NCBI GenBank assembly: GCA_001574975.1 | Contig: KQ965839.1 | Coordinates: 1 to 64,000, forward strand | Length of the DNA: 64,000 nucleotides | Reading direction: 5' to 3' | Source: Gonapodya prolifera JEL478 | Taxonomy: Eukaryota; Monoblepharomycota; Monoblepharidomycetes; Monoblepharidales; Gonapodyaceae | In this document: positions 23,601 to 33,375 of the stretch, one piece after another | How the letters are laid out: the number at the start of each line of letters is the position of its first letter | How positions within the stretch are numbered: the first letter of the stretch is position 1 | Notes under the pieces: model-generated | The model's input: only the letters and a program-made list of their open reading frames with translations | The model's database searches: none | What the model was told of the DNA's origin: nothing | Position numbers and translations under genes: made by a program

Positions 23601-24465
23601 TGGAATACTTACAGCGCAATAATCATTCTACTGGCACATTGTGGCTGCTTTGTTCCAGCGCAGAGTGCAACGCTGGGCTTGGTTGACAGGTTATTTACCC
23701 GAGTAAGTGCCCATCGGCTGTTCGATATTGGAAGTGAGTTACTAAAACATTGGATAATCTCCTTACTGGAAGGTTGGCGCATCAGACGACATTTACAACA
23801 ATCAGTCAACCTTTATGACTGAGATGATCGAAACAGCAACAATATTGAAGGAAGCAACATCCAACTCATTCGTCATCGTCGATGAAGTCGGGCGAGGTAC
23901 CTCCACGTCAGATGGGCTGCGCTTGGCTTTCGCAATTCTTCGCTACATCTGCACAGTCGTGCAAGCACGATGTTTGTTTACAACCCATTTTCACGAGTTG
24001 CCTTCGTTGATTCAGACGAACCAAGAGCTCGGAATTCCAAATGGAACATGGTCGCTCGGATTTTATAAGACTGGAGCAGTGGTGACCTTGGTAAGCGCAA
24101 CAGTCTATGTTGATCGATGCTTGGGTGACAGCATCTCGTCTGGAAATGTAGGGCGGAGAATTCTCTTACACGTACAAGGTAATTCATTTGCCCGGAAGTG
24201 TAACTATAGAGCGTTAAGAAGACGGAAAACTCCTCCAGGTAGAGCCTGGGATCATGTTAACTTCTTTTGGGATTGAAGTCGCGAAGAGGGCAGGTATGTG
24301 GGCTAATCGACCTCAACTATCAAGACTTTACCGAGCCGAGAGCCGATCGTTTTCTTAATAAAAGGGATTCCCGAAGAAGCACTTTCATGGGCAAGTTCGA
24401 TCTCTCAACATCTGGAGCGGGGACCTTTGGGACGAATCAACAGGACACAAAACCAATTTGACTGA
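20696..24465 (+). CDS. MSH1: MutS homolog 1, mitochondrial DNA mismatch-binding ATPase
   Basis: Mitochondrial MutS that binds mismatches and stabilises mtDNA. Fifteen exons (20696-20938, 21002-21028, 21096-22032, 22095-22655, 22711-22853, 22904-23172, 23228-23261, 23319-23354, 23412-23468, 23523-23560, 23615-23702, 23773-24090, 24152-24178, 24239-24293, 24365-24465) give 977 aa, close to yeast Msh1 (959). The first 30 residues are Arg-rich without acids, as in a presequence. The mismatch-binding domain I motif reads [11 protein letters not shown], with Phe and Glu conserved as F-x-E equivalents of MutS. The ATPase has Walker [10 protein letters not shown] (about 769), STFMTEM, Walker [12 protein letters not shown] (about 847) and THFHELPS. 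The C-terminus ends shortly after VAKRAGIPEEAL, with no fused nuclease domain as in plant or octocoral MSH1. The 3' end is convergent with the repeat-protein gene 149 bp away. Confidence 0.93.
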
Positions 24466-24613
24466 CATAACTGTATACAGAAAGTTACTGCTTGTACTTA
24501 AAATCTTCCGTCTGAATTAAGACAAAGAGAAAGAAGAAGGAAAAGGAGAAAGAAGCTATGAGTGACATGATAAACAATGAAGCAGGCGACGCACGGTGAC
24601 GTACATTTTCGAT

Positions 24614-26961
24614 TTACGACGCTTCGGGCAAAGTGGTAGCGTTGGCTTGAGAACGGGATTCGGAACTCTGGTTCGCAATTGCTTGGAATATTTCTTTCTT
24701 CGCCCCGGTGGTTACCCTGGCTGCCCTGATGCTCTCATCTTCATCCAGATCCCGCAGTATGATGGAAACATCGCCTTTGCCATTCTCAATACTTGAAAAC
24801 AGTTCCTTTTTGGCTCCAGTAGTTTCCTTTGCAGCCCGAATGCTCTCATCCTCATCCAGATCACGCGTTGCAACAACAGTGTCGGACTTTCCTGATGTGA
24901 TGTTGCTGAAATGCTCCTTCTTTGCACCAGTGGTCTCCCTTGCTGCACGAATACTTTCATCCTCGCCCAGATCACGTGTCACAGCAAAAGTTTCAGACTT
25001 TCCCGACGTTATGTTGCTGAAATGCTCCTTCCTGGCACCAGTTGTCTCCCTCGCTGCACGAATACTTTCATCCTCGTCCAAGTCACGCAATACTGTAACC
25101 GTGTCGGCCTTCCCAGAGGTGATGTTGCTGAAATGCTCCTTCCTCGCGCCAGTNGTCTCCCTCGCTGCACGAATACTTTCATCCTCGTCCAAGTCACGCA
25201 ATACTGCAACCGTGTCGGCCTTCCCAGATGTGATGTTGCTGAAATGCTCCTTNNNNNNNNNNNNNNNNNNNNNNNNNNNNNNNNNNNNNNNNNNNNNNNN
25301 NNNNNNNNNNNNNNNNNNNNNNNNNNNNNNNNNNNNNNNNNNNNNNNNNNNNNNNNNNNNNNNNNNNNNNNNNNNNNNNNNNNNNNNNNNNNNNNNNNNN
25401 NNNNNNNNNNNNNNNNNNNNNNNNNNNNNNNNNNNNNNNNNNNNNNNNNNNNNNNNNNNNNNNNNNNNNNNNNNNNNNNNNNNNNNNNNNNNNNNNNNNN
25501 NNNNNNNNNNNNNNNNNNNNNNNNNNNNNNNNNNNNNNNNNNNNNNNNNNNNCTTCCCAGATGAGATGTTGCTGAAATGCTCCTTCCTCGCACCAGTAGT
25601 CTCCCTCGCTGCACGAATACTTTCATCCTCGTTCAAATCGCGCGATACCACAACCGTGTCGGTCTTCCCAGATGAGATGTTGCTGAAATGCTCCTTCTTC
25701 GCACCGGTGGTCTCCCTCGCTGCACGAATGCTCTCGTCCTCATTCAGATCACGCGTTACCGCAACAGCATCAGACTTCCCAGACGTTATGTTGCTGAAGT
25801 GCTCCTTCTTCGCCCCTGTTGTTTCTCTTGCTGCCTTTATACTCTCGTCCTCGTCGAGACTTCTAGAAACTTGCGTGGTTTCCGACTTCCCGGCACTAAT
25901 ATTGCTAAAATGCTCCTTTTTTGCGCCTGTAGTCTCCTTGGCCGCGCGAATACTCTCATCGTCATCCAGGGCACGAGCTACAGGCGCATTTTCAGCTTTA
26001 CCAGACGCAATGTTGCTGAAGAGCTCTTTCTTCGCGCCAGTGGTCTCCTTCGCGGCACGTATGGAAGCGTCGTCGTCGAGTGCACGCGATGTTTGCATCG
26101 CAGCTCTGGTGGTCGCCATGGTGCTGAAAAGCTCCTTTTTAGCTCCAGTGGTTTCCCTCGCCGCGCGAAAGCTTGCATCCTGCTCCAATCTACTCGCGGA
26201 GGCAGGTTTTGGGGCAGACGGGGATGAACGACCGGAAGCGAGACCGGCGAAGAGCTCCTTCTTTGCACCCGTGGACTGTTTCGCTGCCAAGATGCTCGCA
26301 TCTTGTGCAAGTTTGCCATCAGTGCGTGGTTTTGGCACAGAGTTGTTTCCAGCTGAAGCGGCAGCTAAGTTCTGGAAAAACGCTTTTTTCGATGCGGTGG
26401 TATTCAATGCTGTTGGGAGAACACATTTGCTTCAGAAAATCGGAAAAGTGCACATCGAAAATAAAATGCCTTGTACTCACCAGCGAGAATCGAATCGTCC
26501 ATGGGGAACCCGTCAACGAGGGGCCCGGAAGTATCATCCCCCTTTGTGTCAGTTCGCTCCATCGCCTTAAACTTGTCCCGTTTACCGGCAGTCGTTTGCA
26601 CGGCAGCCATTATGGAGCTATCTTTGGCAAGTTTACCACTTGGTGTAGACGGTCCAGTAGGAGTGGTACGGCCCAAATAATTTGAAGGGGCTCGGTTTGG
26701 AGGAATCACGGGCGTCGCTGTTGTCGGGGAGGGCGGATCCGGAGAGGGCGCCGAAGAGGGGGTGGGATCAGAGGACTCTGCAGCCAGGGCAGGGGTGGCA
26801 CTGGATGGTGTTTGGTGGTCCGCCTCGGGTTGTTTGTGTGATCCATCGTCGGCAGTTTCGGCATCACCATCGGAGCCCTTTTCAATGGCAGCTGGAGAGA
26901 TCGCCGGTTGATCATCGACAAAATCCTCAGCGAGGACCGGTTTCAGAGTGTACTCGCTCAT
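24614..26961 (-). CDS. 37-residue tandem-repeat protein, function unknown (contains assembly gap)
   Basis: Two exons: 26961-26481 (start MSEYTLKPVLAEDF) and 26409-24614. The first exon is acidic, then Pro/Ser/Thr-rich, and ends in early repeat units (DSSIMAAVQTTAGKRDKF). The second is an array of about 37-residue units with consensus D-x-S-I-x-A-A-x-x-T-T-G-A-K/R-K-x-x-F-S-N-I-x-S-G-K. DNA units are spaced exactly 111 bp (for example 24900 and 25011) and are most alike around the gap, which indicates recent unequal exchange or conversion. Outer units are more diverged. Including those lost in the gap there are about 15-18 repeats. Each unit looks like a short amphipathic helix plus a basic turn; I do not recognise the family. 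The opposite strand is also open but is a shadow of the repeat. Confidence 0.8.
24690..26320 (-). repeat. 111-bp coding tandem repeat array
   Basis: DNA-level view of the repeat-protein array. Units are 111 bp, with near-identical blocks such as 'gatgttgctgaaatgctcc' recurring once per unit. Units from about 24880 to 25750 are most similar; those beyond about 25800 diverge progressively. Confidence 0.85.
25253..25552. other. assembly gap (300 N)
   Basis: Exactly 300 undetermined bases lie inside the tandem array, plus one single N at 25154. The round number and the position within near-identical 111-bp units indicate a collapsed or unresolved repeat, so the true copy number is unknown. Confidence 0.98.
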
Positions 26962-27091
26962 GATGCGCACGTGAACGGGAAATATGTGGCGGATTTCTTC
27001 CACTTCGATCGGTTCAACTCCAAAACTTCTACTTCACAAAGTGGAATTCTGTACATTTACAACATGAGACGTTTGACACAAAAAGCCAGTT

Positions 27092-27916
27092 TTATCTTCG
27101 ACCCCCTCGTCTCCCGCCACCATTCTGTTGTACCCGCGCACCACCAACTGGCCCTCTGGAGAACGCAAAGTCGCAGTGGATGGCATGTCCGAGGAAGTCT
27201 TTTCCATTTTCACCGTCAATCGCCGTTTTCGCCTCTTTATAAGTGTCGTACTCGACGAGGGCATATCCCTAGAAAGCAGCAAAGACAACACACGGATATC
27301 ACAATAGAGCATAAGACTGCATGTTCGCGATCAAATAGTCTTGGATTTCTCACCTTGACGAATCCGGTCCGCCTGTCAAGATTGAGGTGCATGCCTTTCA
27401 CGTGCCCATATTCGTTAAATCGTTCCATGATGTCTTCCTCTGTTGCTTCCTCGTGCACACCCGTGACAATTATAATCCAGCCCTCCACAGCTGAAAAATC
27501 ACGTGAGTGGAAACCCATGCGTGATTGTTCGCGACAAATTGCACGGGGGCAGTAAGGTTCATTCAATTATAAAGAGCAGGGAGCGATAAAAAAAACAACG
27601 AATACCAAGATTTGGAATACCAAGTTTCGAAGTTGAGCAGGCAGATGTGTGAGATAAGAACTCTTTGAGGTGAATAACTTTGACGAACCCACATCGCTGA
27701 GCACTTCCGGATCCCTCTTCATCAACGGAGTCAAATCCCTCTTTCTTAAGCTCCTGCTCCCGTCCTCCATCATGTTGGAACCCTCTTCCTTTGCGCTTCA
27801 ATGTGGGTTGGGCTGAAAACCGCGAAAGGTAAACCATGAGGAAATGGGGAAAGGACGGAGCGCCACTATTATGTCACTGAAGACGCACCGTCAACATCCA
27901 TGGCAACGTCCCCCAT
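27092..27916 (-). CDS. RBM8A: Y14/RBM8A, exon junction complex core RNA-binding protein
   Basis: Partner of Mago in the exon junction complex, which marks spliced mRNA for export, localisation and nonsense-mediated decay. Exons 27916-27889, 27812-27693, 27490-27354 and 27268-27092 give 153 aa (human 174). The N-terminal block LKRKGRGF and the acidic [16 protein letters not shown] lead match the family. The single RRM has RNP2 IIIVTGV (about 55-61), [20 protein letters not shown] and RNP1 RTGFVKGYALVEY (about 90-102). The C-terminus is a short Gly/Arg tail (GGGRRGGRR), as in orthologues. The first exon is only 28 nt. It lies 130 bp upstream of the repeat-protein gene, on the same strand. Confidence 0.95.
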
Positions 27917-30900
27917 TGTGTGAAGGTGTCAGATCGAAGAATCGGTACAAAATAATCGGCATGGCGACGCACATTTCATCCGGTTCCGTGCTCAGGGCTT
28001 CCCTTCCTTTCCCTTCCCTTCCCTTTCGAACCGTACATAATTCCAAGGTCCTTAGTAATTTTTCTGAAAGTTCAATAAGCTTCATTGAGTTTCGTAACTC
28101 GCATCCGTCCCGCCGAAGCCAAGGTTTCGCTCCCTTTCAGTGATGTCAAATCTGACAGCTTCGAATTTAAGTAGCAAAGTAAATTTTGAAGAAGCACGGA
28201 ACTAGGACGTTCGGAGGTTCGTTGTTCCACTCAAATTAGGTGGCCGGCGTCGGGCGGTTTTGGCCACCTCTCGTCGCGTGAACTGCATCTGGCACATAAA
28301 CGTAATCTAGAAAGTACCAATGGAATATTTACTCCACGAGAGTCAAGGTTGCATAGGGAGAAAGGTTCACAAGTCTACAGTAACGAGCTGTACAAGGGTC
28401 TGCGGTGGGTTCGCAATCTCAAACTTGCACATATAATTCTGCTCTCCCGAAAGGAAATGAATCTTTCTAGTTGCTGTCACACCTCTCACGCTGATATGGC
28501 AACCTGTTTGATCCAAGGGAATCCCCAGGAGAAAATCTCTGGGCGCAAACAGTGAACGCAGTGAACGAACCACCTGAGGTGGTTTACTGCAGATAACCAT
28601 TGCACACTCTTTTCTTTCTTTTTTCTCTGAGCAACAAATCCATCCTTCTCATTTGTTATCATACTCTTCATTGCGCCACCACTGTTTTCAATTTTATTTC
28701 GGCTTCACAGCCACAATTTTGGATGGAAGGATGTCCCACTCACAAAACTTTGATATTTTCTTCCAAGATCAATTCAGGACTCACACTTGTTATAACTTCA
28801 AAATTTGGTCAAAGATTTAAAATAAATTAAAAAAACAGGTTTGACTACTCTTTGTCAAATGTTTTGTACCTTTTTTTTCATTACAGTAAGCAATACCAGC
28901 AAGCTTAGCAGGTTGTTTGGAAGGTGTTGACATCATGTGGGAGCTTTTCAAGGACAAGGTTGTACTCTTCACCTGTTGTTGCATGCACAATTCTTTGCTG
29001 ACTCAGTTGGAAAAACTTGTCACTGTCCAGGAGCTCACCCTTCCTATGCCAAATTTCTTGACTACCAAACGGATGTTACACCTCCAAGCACACTATTACA
29101 AAACCTTTGCTTGTTTGTTTTGCTGCATTCAGAGGTTCACTACAAAATGGCTTGAGCCCCAAAGCACTCTCACTTGCCATCAATCTCATCAACAAATATC
29201 TCTCACAATGCAGGATCCCAAGGAGAGATTTGTGAGTGTTGTGCAAGCCATGCAATGTTGCATGCCCATATAGGTACACTTACACATGTCTCTATGTAGT
29301 GAGTCAACTCCTCAGAATTTGTTCACTCTTCATCACTTCCAAATACTGCGACCACCCAAACATCACACTCATCATTGATGCCATCAATGCATTGTGTTGT
29401 GGCCTTTACCACTGTGCCAACATTACCAAGATGGAGCACTGCATTTTGGATGTTGTGTCCCCTGATTTGTCATACCATGGTGCACCTTGGGTCCTCACAG
29501 TTGTCACTGGAGAGCAGTCACAACAAGAGACAGTTCAAGATGGCCAAATGGCTCACTCACTGCCAGATCCACTAATGGCTTTAGAGAAACACCTCCAATT
29601 ATCATATTTTCCCAAGTGCACCTCACTGTTGCATACTTCCTGGCTGATATAAGTCTCCTGTGCCAGAGGTTCCTCTCTATTTGCAGCACCAGTGTGGTGT
29701 TTGGGTGCATGATTGCCGCATTCAGGATAGTTGAAGGTTGGGGCATGCAAAGAGGAGGCAATATGGCAGCTCTTCAACTTGTTTGTAAGTGCAGTTTGCC
29801 TTACTTCTGTTACGTGATTTTTGGAAGATATTGCAGCACCCCATCACTGTCAACCACTTGGCAACCTGCAACAAAATGGTTACCAGGATTGTGACCAACC
29901 TTATTGACTTTGCCGTGGCCCTCTTCAGATCAATGGTGCTGTTACAGGCTCAAAACAGTCCTCAAGCTCAGATTCCTTGTATTTTTTGCAAATGGGTCTG
30001 GTGGTAGTCAATGCCCAAGTCAAAACTGGATACAGGAAGACTGCAATTGCCCCCAACACACTCATGGATATTTTGGGCAGATTTGAAGAGTATTGCTGGG
30101 CCAAGGAGTATTGAAGAGCAACAATGAAGAATACAACCTTGAATATGAGAAATCAAAACAATTAAGAGACAATCACAGTGTTTGGGATGTGCTCTTAGAA
30201 CTTTTCTTGCATTGGTTCTTCCTCTGCAATGGACATAATTACCAAGGGAGCAGGCAACTTGCGCAAAGATGTGCCGCCCTTTCCTTCTCCTTCTCCTTGT
30301 CAACCTCCTCCACCACTCCCCGCACCTTTGCCTATTCCCAAGACCACCCCAAATCAGCTGCCTCTTCCAACTCCACAACCAGCACTGCCTCTACCAATCC
30401 CAACCCCTGCCCCACCAAGATCTCCAAGTGGGAGCAATCCTTGGCATCCATGGATAGTTGATAAACATGGATGGGTGGTGAGGTTTGGAGAAATGAGTTA
30501 TGTTTGTTTGCAGGATCATGTTTGCAGTGCAACTGGACCCCAGACCAGGTGCCTGCACTTTAGTATGCTGGTTTTGAGCATGTGGATGGTGGAGGTGATT
30601 GTATTTGTGTAGACATGTTGCTCTTGTAAGCATCAATAACCTCTTGGCCAGCTGTGACTTCCAGGAGAGCTTGGACAAATACTGTCATGGCTGCAAACAC
30701 AGTTTTTTGAGTTTCTGGATTAGTTCCTAAAAGACCCCATGCCATGGAGTTTCACACCAATTCACCCAAATCTTTGTGGTAGAGGGACTCAAGTTCTCTG
30801 AATGGCATTTTGTCAGTGCGCTGGACCCTGAACTTGTATCCCACAAAGAGTGATTGAGAGACCACCCAAATCTTTGTGGCAGAGGGTCTCAAGCTCTCTG

Positions 30901-31526
30901 AATGGCCCTTTGTGGTGTAATGAACTTGCGTTTACATTCATGGATATATTTTCAGATCCACCATTTGTCATGAATACCTCCAAGTATAGTAATAATGTCT
31001 TCACCCATAGAGGAAGCGATCTTTATGAATCAAGCCGCCCATTTGCAGGTGACCGCAACCTTCTGCAATGTGTGTGGGGAATCCATGCATTGGTGCCCCA
31101 CTTCTTGATTGTGTCCAAAGGTGGCCACGTGCCCAAATGCACACTTGGGTTGTACTGTCCAGTACAAATATAAATGAGAACTCAATCTCTTCCACAAACA
31201 CACATGTACATATACATGTTGGAAATGCAAACGTTGTGGAGAACTAGTGGAGCATACAAAGAGTGATCAAGAGCACATTTGCAAGTGTAAACAAGCCCCA
31301 CTTGTATGTAAGAATAGACTCATTTACTGGCATATTTTCGCCTGCCAGTTTTATGTGGAACACAGCAAAGATCTGGAAAACGATGCCCAAGTTTTACAGG
31401 AGCACAAAAAGGTTTGTGAGTTTGGCTTTGTTCACACAAAACATGTTAATGAGCTTGTTTACAACATCTCTAGAAATATAGCATTCATGTAGAGTAGTTA
31501 TACAATACTACAGCAAAGGGGCAGAA
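27917..31526. other. AT-rich region with no supported gene
   Basis: Both strands carry only short frames rich in Cys, His and Leu with frequent stops. A Pro-rich frame (about 30229-30612) reads PPPPLPAPLPIPKTT-like sequence and then a more normal peptide (HGWVVRFGEMSYVC), so a decayed gene is possible, but I cannot connect exons. A short pyrimidine tract ('cccttcc' repeats) lies at 28001-28026. A 50-bp direct repeat is listed separately. Confidence 0.45.
30763..30911. repeat. two direct copies of a 50-bp block, offset 100 bp
   Basis: The block 'acccaaatctttgtgg-agaggg-ctcaag-tctctgaatggc' occurs at about 30763-30812 and again at about 30863-30911, with a few substitutions. The sequence between them is not part of the repeat. 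It is a local duplication in an otherwise gene-free stretch. Confidence 0.75.
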
Positions 31527-33107
31527 TCAGGTGCAGGAAGGCGCATCCATCAGATCAAGTGAATTGGAGGGGTGAGCGGGGGAAAATGGCAGGACCTGGC
31601 AATCTGCCGCAATATCCAAAGGTCTGCAATCTCCATCTTCCCCACCCTCCTCCTCCACTTGTTCTCCCCCTTCCTTGCCAATGGGTATAAACAAGAGATC
31701 ATCGATATTAATCGTTGTATCAACAATTGACCACCTCAATCTCGGAGTGGTAGGGTGGCACCAAAGAATGTTGAGCAAGGAACTTTTTGCAGTGTCAAAT
31801 GGTTTGGGATTTTGTGGGTTGATGGAACTCATGGATGATTGGAGCGTTTCCCTCAATTCACACTCTAGCGAGAGACAGTTGCATGAGGTTTGAATATCCC
31901 CGTAAATGGCAACGCACACTCCTGGCACTATTCCCAGCATCTGCTGGCCAGTGAGATATACGTCCAAGTACTGCAATTGATTGCCAAGAACAGCAAGTTG
32001 ATCTTCTAGCGCAAGCAAGAGAAACAGATTAAGATTGTCAAGATGCTGATTCTGTAATAAGGCGTCCATGAAAGGAGTGGGACTTTGAGATTGGTCCGAC
32101 TCTTGGGGTGCTGTTTCCTGTTCTGCCGTGGGAGGTAAAACGACCCCGAACGGACTCATCAAATACTATGAGTCCCATGGATTTTCGGCATTGGTGATGG
32201 GTCTTTGGTTTGCTGGTGGAGTGTATGCGCTTTCACGATGGTGCTGCCTTAGCGAGAATTGTAGGGCGCGTTGGTACACTTGGGGGACTCTTGGGACCTC
32301 TTGGAATTGCATCCATGGCTCACATTTGGGCATTTTTTTTCTTGTCCTTTTGGGTGGCTGAGGATTTGATTTCCTTTCAGGAGGAATGGTGAGATGGGTA
32401 AGAGATTGGGTTTTTGGATACTCATGCTGGATTGGGTTGGTCTCTCAAGTTGTTGCCAGATGAGTGTGTCATTGTTAATGACAACGACTGATCACATGAC
32501 AACGTCTTCAGTTGTTACCCATGCTCCTGGAATGAGTGAATCGCTATCACTCATTTCATCAACAGTTTCTTGGTGCATGTCAGTATCCATGTCATGGTCT
32601 TGGCCCTGGGTCGCTGGGTTTGGTTGATACTGTAAATCGGGTTCAGAGTTCATTCTCTTTGGAGAATGGTATATGGAATCTGAGCTGGCTCGCTTTCTTG
32701 GGTTAACGTTTTGGATACTGTTTTGGGGCATGTGTTCCGTCGACAAAGTGTGCAGGTGATTGCACAAGAATCTTTTGTGAACCATAACTCGTTGGATATT
32801 CGAGTCTCTTGTTTGTACTTGTTCCCGGCTCGTTTTCTGGAAAGTTTATTTCTAAATTTGTTTTCTCCATCTCAGCGGGGCATTGGTTGACTTGCTTCTT
32901 CCTCATGCGCCCAGTAATGATACTACAAGAATGAGAAAAGGCATTTGTAAAAACAAATAATGCGCTACTGTGCGTTGTGAGAGCCATCAATGACTCTTCT
33001 GGTACCAAAAAATTGTTTTCTAGCGTGTGTGGGCGGCGCGGGCAGTTAAGAAAGTGGCATACCGCATTGCGCAACCACCCAGCACCTCGACGTCCAAACG
33101 CCATCAC
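31527..33107 (-). pseudogene. unrecognised, apparently interrupted minus-strand gene
   Basis: Two or three protein-like minus-strand frames lie in order. The first (33107 to about 32703) is basic and begins MMAFGRRGAGWL. The second (32785-32492) is rich in Met/Asp/Ser/Gln, with PRKRASSDS and PKRMNSEPD resembling nuclear-localisation and phosphosite-rich linkers. The third (32162-31527) is a 211-codon frame with a Leu-rich middle and an acidic Glu/Gly stretch. The parts do not join by obvious introns and the locus looks broken a couple of times. No domain is recognised; it could equally be a decayed mobile-element gene. Confidence 0.35.
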
Positions 33108-33375
33108 TTGATGCCGCTCGAAGGAGATGAGGTCGTTCGAGTCACCAAAGAGTGTGCGTCTTGTGGCCTGTCAATATGGCGGGTCAACCTGTAAAAAGTC
33201 TGCGAAAGGGGGAGAACAGATGAATATCTCGCCCAGTGCAGGAACACCCGTTCTGCTACATTGTGCGTAGTCTATGTTTGGAGAACAAAACGGTGCTATA
33301 GAGGTTTTGTTCTTTGCTGGATGTGTCTGACATTTCTGCGCTCTTGCGTATCAGAAATCCCAAACTCAGGGCCAA

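Noticed and set aside
24690-26320. Regularly spaced repeats as a CRISPR-like array
   Set aside because: The repeats are contiguous, coding and 111 bp long in a eukaryotic gene; there are no unique spacers.
24708-26570. Long plus-strand open frame of about 620 codons
   Set aside because: It is the antisense shadow of the 111-bp repeat array; codon logic and the intron support the minus-strand gene.
28900-31500. Search for reverse transcriptase, integrase, transposase or capsid motifs
   Set aside because: I found none that I could recognise in either strand, so no mobile or virus-like element is called, although the AT-rich, broken character of the region would suit one.
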